NCBI RefSeq assembly: GCF_052065695.1
Contig: NZ_JBQHTM010000003.1
Coordinates: forward strand, 1-64,000
DNA length: 64,000 bases
Direction of reading: 5' to 3'
Origin: Intestinimonas sp052065695
GTDB lineage: Bacteria > Bacillota > Clostridia > Oscillospirales > Oscillospiraceae
The position numbers were made by a program, and so were the translations under genes. Shown one piece after another: positions 8,737 to 16,689 of the stretch (position 1 is the first letter of the stretch; the number at the start of each line of letters is the position of its first letter). The notes below the pieces were generated by a model, which saw nothing but the letters and a program-made list of their open reading frames with translations, made no database searches and was not told the DNA's origin.

Positions 8737-9507
8737 TCAGTCTTCCTCCTCTGGAAGGGGCAGTTCCGGCACCTCGGACTGGAGCTCGGCGAAGAGTTTT
8801 TTCTCCTCTTTGGAGGTGAACTCCAGCTTCCGGTAGAGGTCGGGCCGCCGCCGCCAGGTCCGCAGGATACTCTGCTTCCGCCGCCAACGGGCGATGTTCT
8901 TGTGGTCGCCGGAGCGGAGGATGGGGGGAACAGTGCGGCCGTGCCAGGTTTCAGGACGGGAGTACTGGGGGTACTCCAGCATGCCGTTCCAGTGGCTCTC
9001 CTCCTCAAAGCACTCCGGATCGGAGAGAACCCCGGGCACCATCCGGGCTACCGCGTCGGCTACCACCATGGCGGGCAGCTCCCCGCCGGTGAGGACGAAG
9101 TCGCCGATGGAGATTTCCTCGTCCACGCACTCCTCGATGAACCGCTCGTCAATGCCCTCGTAGTGGCCGCACACCAGAATCAGGTGGTCGTAGTCCCGGA
9201 GGAGGCGCTTGGCCTCGGTCTGGGTAAAGGTCTTACCGGCGGGGGAGAGGAAGATGGTATGGCCAGGGCCGTAGGTGTCGGTGATGTGCTTCCAGCACTG
9301 GTAGAGGGGGTCGGCCTGCATCACCGCGCCGTGGCCGCCGCCGTAGGGGTAGTCGTCTACCTGCTTTTGTTTATTTAAGGTATAGTCCCGAATCTGGTGG
9401 GCCTCGATGCGCAGGATGTCCCGTTCCTGGGCCCGGCCCAGAATGGACTCGTTCATCATGTCGCCCACGGTCTCGTCGAAGAGGGTCATGATGTCAATAC
9501 TATACAT
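8737..9507 (-). CDS. trmD: tRNA (guanine-37-N1)-methyltransferase TrmD
   Basis: TrmD methylates G37 of tRNAs with SAM and so prevents +1 frameshifting. The 256 residues carry the knotted SPOUT motifs: YPYGGGHGAVMQADPLY near residue 53, LVCGHYEGIDERFIEE, and SIGDFVLTGGELPAM. It begins MYSIDIMTLF, as usual, and overlaps the end of rimM by 8 nt, so the two are translationally coupled. It is the last gene of the ylxM-ffh-rpsP-khpA-rimM-trmD group. rplS, which often follows trmD, is not here. Confidence 0.98.
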   Translation of the reverse strand: MYSIDIMTLFDETVGDMMNESILGRAQERDILRIEAHQIRDYTLNKQKQVDDYPYGGGHGAVMQADPLYQCWKHITDTYGPGHTIFLSPAGKTFTQTEAKRLLRDYDHLILVCGHYEGIDERFIEECVDEEISIGDFVLTGGELPAMVVADAVARMVPGVLSDPECFEEESHWNGMLEYPQYSRPETWHGRTVPPILRSGDHKNIARWRRKQSILRTWRRRPDLYRKLEFTSKEEKKLFAELQSEVPELPLPEEED

Positions 9508-10003
9508 CGCTAGCCATCCCCTCGATGAGCTTGACCCGGATGAAGCCGCCGTCCACGTCGATCTCCTTGACGAACTCGTCCACGGCGGGGATCATATACT
9601 CCTTTCCGCCGCCGCGGACCACATAGACCTCGTGGGCGGGGGGCGTGAGGATGTCGTGGATGGTGCCCAGGACGGCGCCGGTCTCGGCATCCCGGACCTC
9701 CAGGCCCATGAGGTCGGCCAGGAAGTGGCGGCCGTCGGGGAGCTCTACGCCGGTGCGGTCGATGGAGAGGGTCTTGCCCTTCAGGCGCATGGCGGCGTTC
9801 ACGTCGGTGATCCCCTCCAGCCGGGCCAACACATTGCCCATGTGGGGCCGGGCAGCCAGGACCTTGATGGGAGCGCCATCTATATATAAGGTAGAGAAGG
9901 AGCAGAGGAACTCCGGGGAGTCGCACCAGGGAACGATCTTCACCTCGCCCTGGATGCCGTGGGTGTTGACAATCTGCCCGGCCTCCAGAAATTTGTTTTT
10001 CAT
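9500..10003 (-). CDS. rimM: 16S rRNA processing / 30S maturation factor RimM
   Basis: This 167-residue protein helps mature the 30S head together with S19. The N-terminal RimM beta-barrel begins LEAGQIVNTHGIQGEVKI, and the C-terminal PRC-barrel ends with KEYMIPAVDEFVKEIDV. It lies between khpA and trmD, the classic arrangement. An intrinsic terminator sits between khpA and rimM, so rimM-trmD expression depends on read-through or a separate promoter. Confidence 0.97.
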   Translation of the reverse strand: MKNKFLEAGQIVNTHGIQGEVKIVPWCDSPEFLCSFSTLYIDGAPIKVLAARPHMGNVLARLEGITDVNAAMRLKGKTLSIDRTGVELPDGRHFLADLMGLEVRDAETGAVLGTIHDILTPPAHEVYVVRGGGKEYMIPAVDEFVKEIDVDGGFIRVKLIEGMASDV

Positions 10004-10040
10004 ATGGTGTTGTCCTTTCCGGCCTGACGGCCCAATGAAA

Positions 10041-10073
10041 GAAAAAGCGGCGGGAGCAAGTCCCGCCGCTTTT
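10041..10073 (-). terminator. Intrinsic terminator between khpA and rimM
   Basis: A 13-bp perfect stem (10043-10055 with 10061-10073) is followed on the minus strand by TTTTTCTTTC. It abuts the khpA stop codon and should lower transcription of rimM and trmD relative to the upstream ribosomal genes. Confidence 0.85.
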
Positions 10074-10303
10074 CAGTCGACGATCTCGACGGAAACCCTG
10101 GTTCCCTTCCGCTGGGCCACAGAGCGCATCAGGGTGCGGATCTCCTTTGCGATGCGGCCCTGACGGCCGATGACCTTACCCATGTCCTCGGGGGCTACCC
10201 GAAGCTCCAGCAGGGTCTCGCCGTCTCCCTGGGTCTCGGTGACCGAAACGGCCTCCGGGTGTTCCACAAGGTTCTGGGCCACATAGGTAAGAAGCTCTTT
10301 CAT
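10073..10303 (-). CDS. khpA: KH-domain RNA-binding protein KhpA (YlqC)
   Basis: This is a 76-residue single KH domain with the GxxG loop in KVIGRQGRIAKEI. In Firmicutes KhpA pairs with KhpB (Jag/EloR) to bind RNA and influence cell-length control and spore formation. Its place directly after rpsP and before rimM-trmD is conserved. The gene begins 17 nt after the rpsP stop. An intrinsic terminator begins at its stop codon. Confidence 0.95.
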   Translation of the reverse strand: MKELLTYVAQNLVEHPEAVSVTETQGDGETLLELRVAPEDMGKVIGRQGRIAKEIRTLMRSVAQRKGTRVSVEIVD

Positions 10304-10320
10304 GTGCGCCTCCCGCCGGC

Positions 10321-10557
10321 TTACACGCCGGCCTTTTTCAGCAGAGCCTTCACGGTCTCAGTGGGCTGAGCGCCGGTCTTGATCCAAGCCTGAGCCCGCT
10401 CCACGTCCACCTTCAGCTCGGCGGGATCGGTGGTGGGGTTGTAGGTACCGATCTCCTCAATGAAACGGCCATCACGGGGATAGCGGGAGTCGGCCACCAC
10501 GATGCGGTAGAAGGGAGCCTTCTTGGCGCCCATGCGACGCAGTCTGATTTTAACCAT
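10321..10557 (-). CDS. rpsP: 30S ribosomal protein S16
   Basis: This 78-residue ribosomal protein begins MVKIRLRRMGAKKAPFYRIV, the S16 signature, and includes PRDGRFIEEIGTYNP. It supports 16S rRNA folding in the 30S body. It sits between ffh and khpA in the standard Firmicute order, behind a strong AGGTGA ribosome site. Confidence 0.99.
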   Translation of the reverse strand: MVKIRLRRMGAKKAPFYRIVVADSRYPRDGRFIEEIGTYNPTTDPAELKVDVERAQAWIKTGAQPTETVKALLKKAGV

Positions 10558-10624
10558 GTATCGTCACCTCCAAATGATCTTTCCAAATTCCTTATATGGC
10601 AGTACCCGACGGGTACGGACCAAC

Positions 10625-11983
10625 TTATCCGAAGGGGAAGCCCTTGAACTTCCCCAGCCGGCCCATGCGCCGGGCCATCTTGCCGCCGGCCATGCCGGCC
10701 ATCTGCTTGGTGAGCTGTTGCATCTGTTCGAACTGCTTCAGGAGCCGGTTGACGTCCACCACCTGGGTACCGCTGCCGGCGGCGATGCGCTTTTTCCGGC
10801 TGCTGTTGAGGATGGAGGGGTTCTCCCGCTCGGCGGGGGTCATGGACAGAATGATGGCCTCGGTTTTACCCAGGGCGTTCTTGTCCAGGTCGGCCCCCTC
10901 CAGGGCTTTGGCGTCCATACCGGGGATCATCCCCGCCAAATCGGCGATGGAGCCCATGTTCTTGAACTGCTGCATCTGCTCATAAAAATCCGTCAGAGTG
11001 AGACGGTTTTTCTTCATTTTCTCCTGGAGCTCGGCGGCCTTCTTCATGTCGAAGGTCTGCTGGGCCTTCTCGATAAGGGAGAGCACGTCGCCCATGCCCA
11101 GGATGCGGGAGGCCATGCGGTCGGGGTGGAAGATCTCCACCTGGTCCAGCTTCTCGCCCACGCCCACGAACTTGATGGGCTTTCCGGTGACGGCCTTGAT
11201 GGAGAGGGCCGCGCCGCCCCGGGCGTCACCGTCCAGCTTGGTGAGCATGACGCCGGTGATGTCCAGGGCCTCGTCAAAGACTTTGGCGGCGTTCACCGCG
11301 TCCTGGCCGATCATGGCGTCCACCACCAGGAGGATCTCGTCGGGGTTTACCGCCGCCTTCATGACCTTGAGCTGATCCATTAGCTCCTCGTCCACGTGGA
11401 GGCGGCCGGCAGTGTCCAGGAACACCAAGTCGTTGCCGTGCTTGCGAGCATGCTCAATGGCGGCCTTGGCGATGTCCACCGGGTCGGCCTGCCCCATCTG
11501 GAAGACGGGGATGTCCAGCTGCTCGCCCACTACCTCCAGCTGATGGATGGCGGCGGGGCGGAAGGTATCACAGGCGGCCAGAAGGGGCCGCTTGCCGTTC
11601 TGCTTTTTCATGAAGCCGGCCAGCTTAGCGCAGTTGGTGGTCTTACCGGCGCCGTTGAGGCCGACCACCATCACCACCGTGGGCGGCTTGGAGGAGATGT
11701 TGAGCTTGGCGCTCTCGCCGCCCATGAGGGTGGTGAGCTCCTCGTTGACGATCTTGACGATCATCTGTGCGGGGGTCAGACTCTCCAGCACGTCGGCGCC
11801 GATGGCCCGCTCGGTCACCGTCTTGGTGAACTCCTTGACCACCTTGTAGCTGACGTCGGCCTCCAGGAGGGCCATGCGGATCTCCTTCATGGCGTCCTTG
11901 ACGTCGTTTTCGGAGAGGCGCCCCTTGCCCCGGAGCTTTTTGAACGCGTTGGAGAGTTTTTCGGTCAGTCCTTCAAATGCCAT
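10625..11983 (-). CDS. ffh: Signal recognition particle GTPase Ffh
   Basis: Ffh binds signal sequences of nascent membrane proteins and SRP RNA and docks with FtsY. The 452 residues show the N domain, the G domain with P-loop VVGLNGAGKTTNCAKLAGF near residue 108, DTAGR and TKLDGDARGGAALS, and a Met-rich M domain with KKRIAAGSGTQVVDVN and MAGMAGGKMARRM near the end. It starts 3 nt after the ylxM stop, which is the conserved pairing. Confidence 0.99.
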   Translation of the reverse strand: MAFEGLTEKLSNAFKKLRGKGRLSENDVKDAMKEIRMALLEADVSYKVVKEFTKTVTERAIGADVLESLTPAQMIVKIVNEELTTLMGGESAKLNISSKPPTVVMVVGLNGAGKTTNCAKLAGFMKKQNGKRPLLAACDTFRPAAIHQLEVVGEQLDIPVFQMGQADPVDIAKAAIEHARKHGNDLVFLDTAGRLHVDEELMDQLKVMKAAVNPDEILLVVDAMIGQDAVNAAKVFDEALDITGVMLTKLDGDARGGAALSIKAVTGKPIKFVGVGEKLDQVEIFHPDRMASRILGMGDVLSLIEKAQQTFDMKKAAELQEKMKKNRLTLTDFYEQMQQFKNMGSIADLAGMIPGMDAKALEGADLDKNALGKTEAIILSMTPAERENPSILNSSRKKRIAAGSGTQVVDVNRLLKQFEQMQQLTKQMAGMAGGKMARRMGRLGKFKGFPFG

Positions 11984-11986
11984 AGG

Positions 11987-12355
11987 TCACTCCTGAATCA
12001 GGGTGTCGGCCAGGGACTTGATGCGCCCGGCCAGCGTCTCCAGTTCGTCGCTGCCCAGCTTGGCGTCGTTCAGGTCCAGGACCTTCTGGGCACAGTCGGC
12101 CACCTCGCGGAGCTGGCCCTGCATGGTGTGGAACCGGCGGATGAGGCCGGTTTTGTCCTCGATCTCGGTGAGGTAGGCCTCCGCCCGGACGATGACATCC
12201 CGGACGCCCTGGCGGGTAATGCCGTAGTTCTCGGCGATCTCGGCCAGGGAAAGGTCCTCATTGTAGTAGAGGTCGTAAAACTCCTTCTGACGGTCGGTGA
12301 GCAGGTCGCCGTAGAAATCGTAGAGCATTGCCATCCGGTAGGCCTGGTTCTTCAT
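11987..12355 (-). CDS. ylxM: YlxM-family helix-turn-helix protein
   Basis: This 122-residue protein has a sigma-70 region-4-like helix-turn-helix (DLSLAEIAENYGITRQGVRD) followed by a helical tail. YlxM is almost always upstream of ffh and is reported to modulate SRP assembly. The ATG at 12355 follows GGAGGTG at 6 nt. The longer frame reaching 12418 overlaps the promoter and is not used. It is the first gene of the SRP/S16 operon. Confidence 0.93.
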   Translation of the reverse strand: MKNQAYRMAMLYDFYGDLLTDRQKEFYDLYYNEDLSLAEIAENYGITRQGVRDVIVRAEAYLTEIEDKTGLIRRFHTMQGQLREVADCAQKVLDLNDAKLGSDELETLAGRIKSLADTLIQE

Positions 12356-12406
12356 CGCGGCACCTCCGTTCCGTCTTGTAAAGCACGCTGACTTTACATG
12401 AGTAGT

Positions 12407-12435
12407 ATGATACAACATTTCCCGCCGGCTGTCAA
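12407..12435 (-). promoter_or_regulatory. Promoter of the ylxM-ffh-rpsP-khpA operon
   Basis: A perfect TTGACA (12435-12430) and TATCAT (12412-12407) are 17 nt apart on the minus strand, about 50 nt upstream of the ylxM start. Confidence 0.8.
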
Positions 12436-12468
12436 GTGAAAATCCCGTCGGATCTGAGGTTCCTTCTT

Positions 12469-13155
12469 ATGAAAACTGCCCAGGCGGGAGGCTTTGGAGA
12501 CCGCATGGCTACGTGTGCTGATGTATGCGGGAAAATGGCTCCATGCGACGCCCTGGACGTCCTCATTTACCACCTACGCCTAATCCCGGACAGGACACAG
12601 CGGAGTCTGGAAACCCTGCCTCCGCTTATCGTATTCGATTCGTTTACCGGAAACTCGGAGAGCCACAACGAGCTGTTTGCCGGAGAGCTGCCGGAGCCGA
12701 CGATCTGCCTGCTGACTACCTCCAGTACCACCAGCAGCACCAGCAGCACGACAACCACCACCAGTACCACAAGCAGTACCACGACTACAAGTACAACCAG
12801 TACAACAACGACGACCACGAGCACCACCAGCACAACAAGCACTACCAGCACCACGACTACGTCCACCACCTCTACGACCACCACCACGACGGTAGCGCCC
12901 GACCGCCGAAGCCAGGCCATCTCGGATCTTTTTGAATCCGTTGCGCTACAGCAGACGGCGCTGGCGCATATCCTGAACGCCGAGGGGGAGAAGCTGCAGA
13001 GGGTCCTTGCGTTTGAGGAAATCTCCCAGGATGTGATTTTGCAGACCAACCAGTCGGTGGAGTCTATGGTGAACGCCGTAGCAAATCTGGAGAGCATTTT
13101 GAAGCTGAAGCTGGAGCTGTTTGACGGGTGCGAATGTGTTGAGACATTAGGATAA
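12469..13155 (+). CDS. Thr/Ser-rich low-complexity protein with clostridial surface-type C-terminus
   Basis: No catalytic function is recognised. From the ATG at 12469 the protein has 228 residues: a Cys-containing N-terminal part of about 82 residues, an unbroken run of 59 Thr/Ser residues (DNA 12715-12891), and a C-terminal helical domain (SVALQQTALAHILNAEGEKL, then NQSVESMVNAVANLESIL). From memory, similar C-terminal domains end clostridial repeat proteins thought to be spore- or surface-exposed. The run uses many synonymous codons, so the protein pattern looks selected rather than a slippage product. A GT-B glycosyltransferase follows, which suggests O-glycosylation. Start alternatives are GTG 12436 (inside the ylxM promoter region) and ATG 12505 (GGAG at 5 nt). 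Confidence 0.72.
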   Translation: MKTAQAGGFGDRMATCADVCGKMAPCDALDVLIYHLRLIPDRTQRSLETLPPLIVFDSFTGNSESHNELFAGELPEPTICLLTTSSTTSSTSSTTTTTSTTSSTTTTSTTSTTTTTTSTTSTTSTTSTTTTSTTSTTTTTTVAPDRRSQAISDLFESVALQQTALAHILNAEGEKLQRVLAFEEISQDVILQTNQSVESMVNAVANLESILKLKLELFDGCECVETLG

Positions 13156-13162
13156 GCGTAAA

Positions 13163-13198
13163 AATTTTGGCGCAGCAAATATTTGCTGCGCCAAAATT
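13163..13198. repeat. 36-bp perfect palindrome
   Basis: Two 18-bp arms (13163-13180 and 13181-13198) are exact reverse complements with no spacer. The RNA would form a stem with GCGCAGC/GCTGCGC at its core. It lies between the Thr/Ser-rich gene and the glycosyltransferase gene. No T run follows on the plus strand, so it is not a textbook terminator. It could attenuate, protect the mRNA end, or be a protein-binding site. Confidence 0.8.
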
Positions 13199-13224
13199 AC
13201 AAACAGGGAAGAGAGGTATTCTGC

Positions 13225-14508
13225 ATGAAAGTCGCCATATTGACCATGTTTACCGGCCTGTCCTCCACCTATTCCCTGGTGAATGTGGTGGCGGATCAGA
13301 TCGAGATGCTGCTGCGCGCCAACATTTCCGTCAAGGTTTTGGTGAGTGAGCTTTGTCCCGATGGGGAGCGGACGGGAGTGTTTGCGGATGACCGCATCGA
13401 ATGGGTCAAGATCACCAACACCTGCGGCGGAAAAAATATCGTGTGGCATGATTACACAAATACATCGGGCGGTGTGCATGCGTCGTTTTTTGAAGAGGCC
13501 AAACTGTTTGCGGAAGATTTTGTGCGGTATTTGGGGGATGTGGACGTCTGCATCCTGCATGATATTTTGTATCAGGGGTGGCATCTGGTCCACAACGTTG
13601 CCATCCGAATGGCACAGGAGCGGCTACCCCATACCCGCTTTCTGGCCTTTACCCATTCCCTCCCGTTCAACCGGCCCAACAACGTGGAGTACCCCTTCTC
13701 AGCACGCTTTACCGATATGCCCAGGACCAGGTTCGTGTATCCCACCCATTCCGGTATTCCAGCCCTGGCGAGGCAGTACGATGTCCCCGAGGGAAAGTGT
13801 GCGGTGGTATACAATGCCCTCCCTCTGCTCTCCTCTATGAGTGCGGATGTGCAGCATATCGCGGAAAACATCGATCTCATGGGTGCGGAGATTCTGGCGG
13901 TTTATCCGGCCAGGCTGACGACTGGTAAGCAGTTTGAAAAGGTGGCGGCCCTTACCGGGGCCATCAAAGTCACGACGGAGAAAACCAGTAAGGTCGTGTT
14001 CTGCGATTTTCCCAGTGCGGATATCCCAAGCGGCGTCTACAAGGCCATGATACGGATGGAAGGGAAGAAATACGGTCTGGACGAGGCGGATATGCTGTTC
14101 ACGTCTGATGTTGGTTACAAGGACGGTTTTCCAAGAAAAGGCGTCTTTGAGCTGTTTACACTGTCCAATCTGTTTGTTTGCCCATCTTATTCCGAATCCT
14201 TTGGGCTGACGGTACTGGAGGCGGGGAGCAGAGGAAATTTCCTGGTGCTGAATGAGGCGGTGCCTGCGCTGAAGGAGCTGGGTGAGACGTTGGGGGCCTA
14301 TTTTATGCGGTGGGACGCCAGAAACTTTGGCTACGACACCCATGAGAAATACCTCCCGTCAGAAAAGGCGTACTATGAGGAGCACGGGAGCAGGATCGCG
14401 GATCTCATGCGTGAGGATCGAAGCCTGCGCGCCAAAACCATGATACGCAACAGGTATCATCCCCAGTGGATCTTTAAAAATCAACTGCTGCCTCTGCTGG
14501 AACCATGA
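13225..14508 (+). CDS. GT-B glycosyltransferase (family 4-like)
   Basis: This is a 427-residue two-Rossmann-domain glycosyltransferase. The N-terminal half begins MKVAILTMFTGLSSTYSLVN. The C-terminal donor domain has LSNLFVCPSYSESFGLTVLEAGS, the GT4-type E-x7-E nucleotide-sugar motif. The ATG at 13225 follows AGAGG at 8 nt. No signal peptide is present, so it acts in the cytoplasm. It lies 69 nt behind the Thr/Ser-rich gene, an arrangement like clostridial surface or exosporium glycoproteins with a dedicated glycosyltransferase. That link is inferred. Base composition here is more AT-leaning than in the flanking housekeeping genes. Confidence 0.85.
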   Translation: MKVAILTMFTGLSSTYSLVNVVADQIEMLLRANISVKVLVSELCPDGERTGVFADDRIEWVKITNTCGGKNIVWHDYTNTSGGVHASFFEEAKLFAEDFVRYLGDVDVCILHDILYQGWHLVHNVAIRMAQERLPHTRFLAFTHSLPFNRPNNVEYPFSARFTDMPRTRFVYPTHSGIPALARQYDVPEGKCAVVYNALPLLSSMSADVQHIAENIDLMGAEILAVYPARLTTGKQFEKVAALTGAIKVTTEKTSKVVFCDFPSADIPSGVYKAMIRMEGKKYGLDEADMLFTSDVGYKDGFPRKGVFELFTLSNLFVCPSYSESFGLTVLEAGSRGNFLVLNEAVPALKELGETLGAYFMRWDARNFGYDTHEKYLPSEKAYYEEHGSRIADLMREDRSLRAKTMIRNRYHPQWIFKNQLLPLLEP

Positions 14509-14591
14509 CCTTTGATATTCGCAAAATCAGCACAAAGAATGGTGGAGCATATTCGAGTAGATGTGGTGCATGGACGATCGTATGTGAGGAA

Positions 14592-14619
14592 TTGCAAATT
14601 TCAAATCCTATTGTAAAAT
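14592..14619 (+). promoter_or_regulatory. Promoter of the Septu-like pair
   Basis: TTGCAA (14592-14597) and TAAAAT (14614-14619) are 16 nt apart, about 36 nt before the ATPase start. The 147-nt gap before this operon suggests it is transcribed independently of the glycosyltransferase. Confidence 0.6.
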
Positions 14620-14655
14620 AGAAGCATAGCCTGACTGCCGAGGGGGAGAAAAGAA

Positions 14656-16689
14656 ATGTTCCTGATCTATGCCTATATTGCAAAGTATAAAAACTATGTA
14701 AATCAGGAGGTTCTCTTCGATCCCGCCTATACGGTCACCTTCCGGGATGGCAGCCTGTCGTTTACCTACCGAGGGCACTCGGCTCCATCCAGGGTGCTCA
14801 GAGCGGGGAAAAAGCCGGATCGTCTGCATCTTGTGGTAGGTAAGACCGGGTCGGGTAAGACCAATCTTCTCCAGTTGATTGGCATGAAACATGATCTGCG
14901 CCAGCAGCGGAAGTGGGATGGGGAGGAGGATGCATACTTTTTCCTCTACTCTATAAACAAAAGGGAATACTTCCTGGAAATCTGTGATCTGGAGTTTAAG
15001 CAGTTCCCGGTGGAACGGCTGCCGGAAGATCTGAGCATGCCGGAGTGGATTCGTCCGGCCGCGGCCAGAATGGATACCGTGAGGACGGTACGGTTTTCTA
15101 TCCCGGAAGATCTGACCGTGGGAAAGACCTATCAGGTATTTGAACAGACTAAGGTGGATAGGGGAGGGAAGGGTTCAGGTCAGAAGGCTGCGTCAGCCCG
15201 CTGTGAGATCGTCAACTGTTATGATAAAAACGCCTTTCTCACGCCGCCCTATCCGGACGACAAGGAGGACTATCGGGACTTTGGAAACGACTGGGTGGGG
15301 CGCATCGCGGCGCCTTACCACCGAACCTCTCTCTGGCATGTCTGCGATTATATCTGGGACTATATGGAGCGCATCGAGTCCGGTAAGGTCAAGCGGCAGG
15401 TATCTTTTGTGCTGTCTACCCATAACTTTGCGGAAAGCTATCCCATCAAGCTGCCAGAAGCTCTGGAAGAGGGGGAATACTGGACCTTTTATCAGATCAA
15501 GCAAGACGAGCAGCGGGCCGAGTTTGATGAGGACGCCAAGCGGCGCATGTCCAGACGTCGCAAGAGAGATAACCTTTCCAACAAGCAGATGTTTCTGCAC
15601 GACCTGTGGGCTGACTATGCCCACTATCTCCGAAAGTGGGTCGAAAAGATTCTCAGCTATCGTGCGGAGGAGAAGCCTCCGGAGGAGCATATGGACGATT
15701 CCGGGCTCAGTGATGACTATCAGGAGTTCATAGATTACTATACCAGCAAGGAATATCAGGATCGCTGCGAGCCCTCTGAGCTTCCGGACGGACGTAGTAT
15801 GGCCATCGTCAAGCGATGCGTCTGGCTGGCGGAGTACATCGATCGGGTGGACAATGGGGACCCTCATGGCGTACTCTGGCAGATCACAGACGATATCAAG
15901 GATATTGTGGAACTGCTCTCCCAACTGGATGACCGCTATTTCACCATCGACACCTGCACTGTTCCGGTTGCGGATATGGCTTTGCTGGAACATCAGAAAC
16001 TGTTCGAGGAGCTCTTTGAGCGGATGGAAGGATACATTCCGGATAACGCCGGGATCTTTACCAGCCAGTTGCTCCCCTATCAGTTCACTCATATGAGTAC
16101 CGGGGAATATCAATATGCAAAGATCCTGGGCGGCCTGGAGGACTGTCTCCGACGCAGCCGGATATCTCAGGATGGAACGCGGACGAAAGGGGACAAGATT
16201 ATCCTGTTGGACGAGCCGGAGGCATACATGCACCCGGAGCTGGCCAGGAACTTCTTCTCTGAACTCTGCCATATTGCCTCAAAATACACAGACTGCGCCT
16301 CTCAGGTCATCATTGGCACGCACTCTCCCTTCCTGCTTTCCGACGTGCTTCCGGAGGAGGTGACCCGGCTGGATATCGATGGACGGACCGGTAATGCGGC
16401 GGTCATGACGGGGTCGGACAAGGCCTATTTCGGGGCGAACATCCATACCATCCTGGCCGATAGCTTTTTCCTGGACTATACCATCGGTGAGTCTGCACGG
16501 GCATTTTTGCAGACGTCCTTTGATCGTCTCCAAAAGGACATGGAGCGGATCGATGCGCTCCCGGACACAGAGAAGCGATTTATTGCCACCATGCGGGAGT
16601 TTGTTCCGCACATCGGAGACGATCTTATCCGTAGGGCCTTTGAGATCACACTTCAGAGATTTCCGGAAAGAGAGGAGCCTGGGCTGTGA
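14656..16689 (+). CDS. AAA/ABC-type ATPase of a Septu-like defence system (PtuA-like)
   Basis: This 677-residue ATPase has the SMC/RecF/OLD-type layout. Walker A is VVGKTGSGKT (GKTGSGKT at 62-69), the signature-like STGE lies at 481-484, Walker B is ILLDEPEAYMHPEL (Asp519, Glu520) and the H-loop is IIGTHSPFLL (His556). About 400 mostly charged residues lie between the P-loop and the signature. No TOPRIM nuclease motif is seen after the H-loop, which argues against an OLD or GajA protein. The next gene overlaps by 4 nt and encodes an HNH nuclease, the PtuA-PtuB arrangement of Septu anti-phage systems, also seen in retron Ec78-type systems. It is longer than I recall for typical PtuA. AGGGGGAG precedes the ATG. 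Confidence 0.8.
   Translation: MFLIYAYIAKYKNYVNQEVLFDPAYTVTFRDGSLSFTYRGHSAPSRVLRAGKKPDRLHLVVGKTGSGKTNLLQLIGMKHDLRQQRKWDGEEDAYFFLYSINKREYFLEICDLEFKQFPVERLPEDLSMPEWIRPAAARMDTVRTVRFSIPEDLTVGKTYQVFEQTKVDRGGKGSGQKAASARCEIVNCYDKNAFLTPPYPDDKEDYRDFGNDWVGRIAAPYHRTSLWHVCDYIWDYMERIESGKVKRQVSFVLSTHNFAESYPIKLPEALEEGEYWTFYQIKQDEQRAEFDEDAKRRMSRRRKRDNLSNKQMFLHDLWADYAHYLRKWVEKILSYRAEEKPPEEHMDDSGLSDDYQEFIDYYTSKEYQDRCEPSELPDGRSMAIVKRCVWLAEYIDRVDNGDPHGVLWQITDDIKDIVELLSQLDDRYFTIDTCTVPVADMALLEHQKLFEELFERMEGYIPDNAGIFTSQLLPYQFTHMSTGEYQYAKILGGLEDCLRRSRISQDGTRTKGDKIILLDEPEAYMHPELARNFFSELCHIASKYTDCASQVIIGTHSPFLLSDVLPEEVTRLDIDGRTGNAAVMTGSDKAYFGANIHTILADSFFLDYTIGESARAFLQTSFDRLQKDMERIDALPDTEKRFIATMREFVPHIGDDLIRRAFEITLQRFPEREEPGL

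Noticed and set aside
12567..13178. Valine-rich minus-strand frame and a His/Gln-rich plus frame across the Thr/Ser run
   Set aside because: Both are shadows of the ACN/AGY codon run. Only the Thr/Ser frame joins a sensible C-terminal domain.
14656..16689. OLD or GajA nuclease
   Set aside because: No TOPRIM acidic motifs follow the ATPase, and the partner is an HNH protein, not a helicase.
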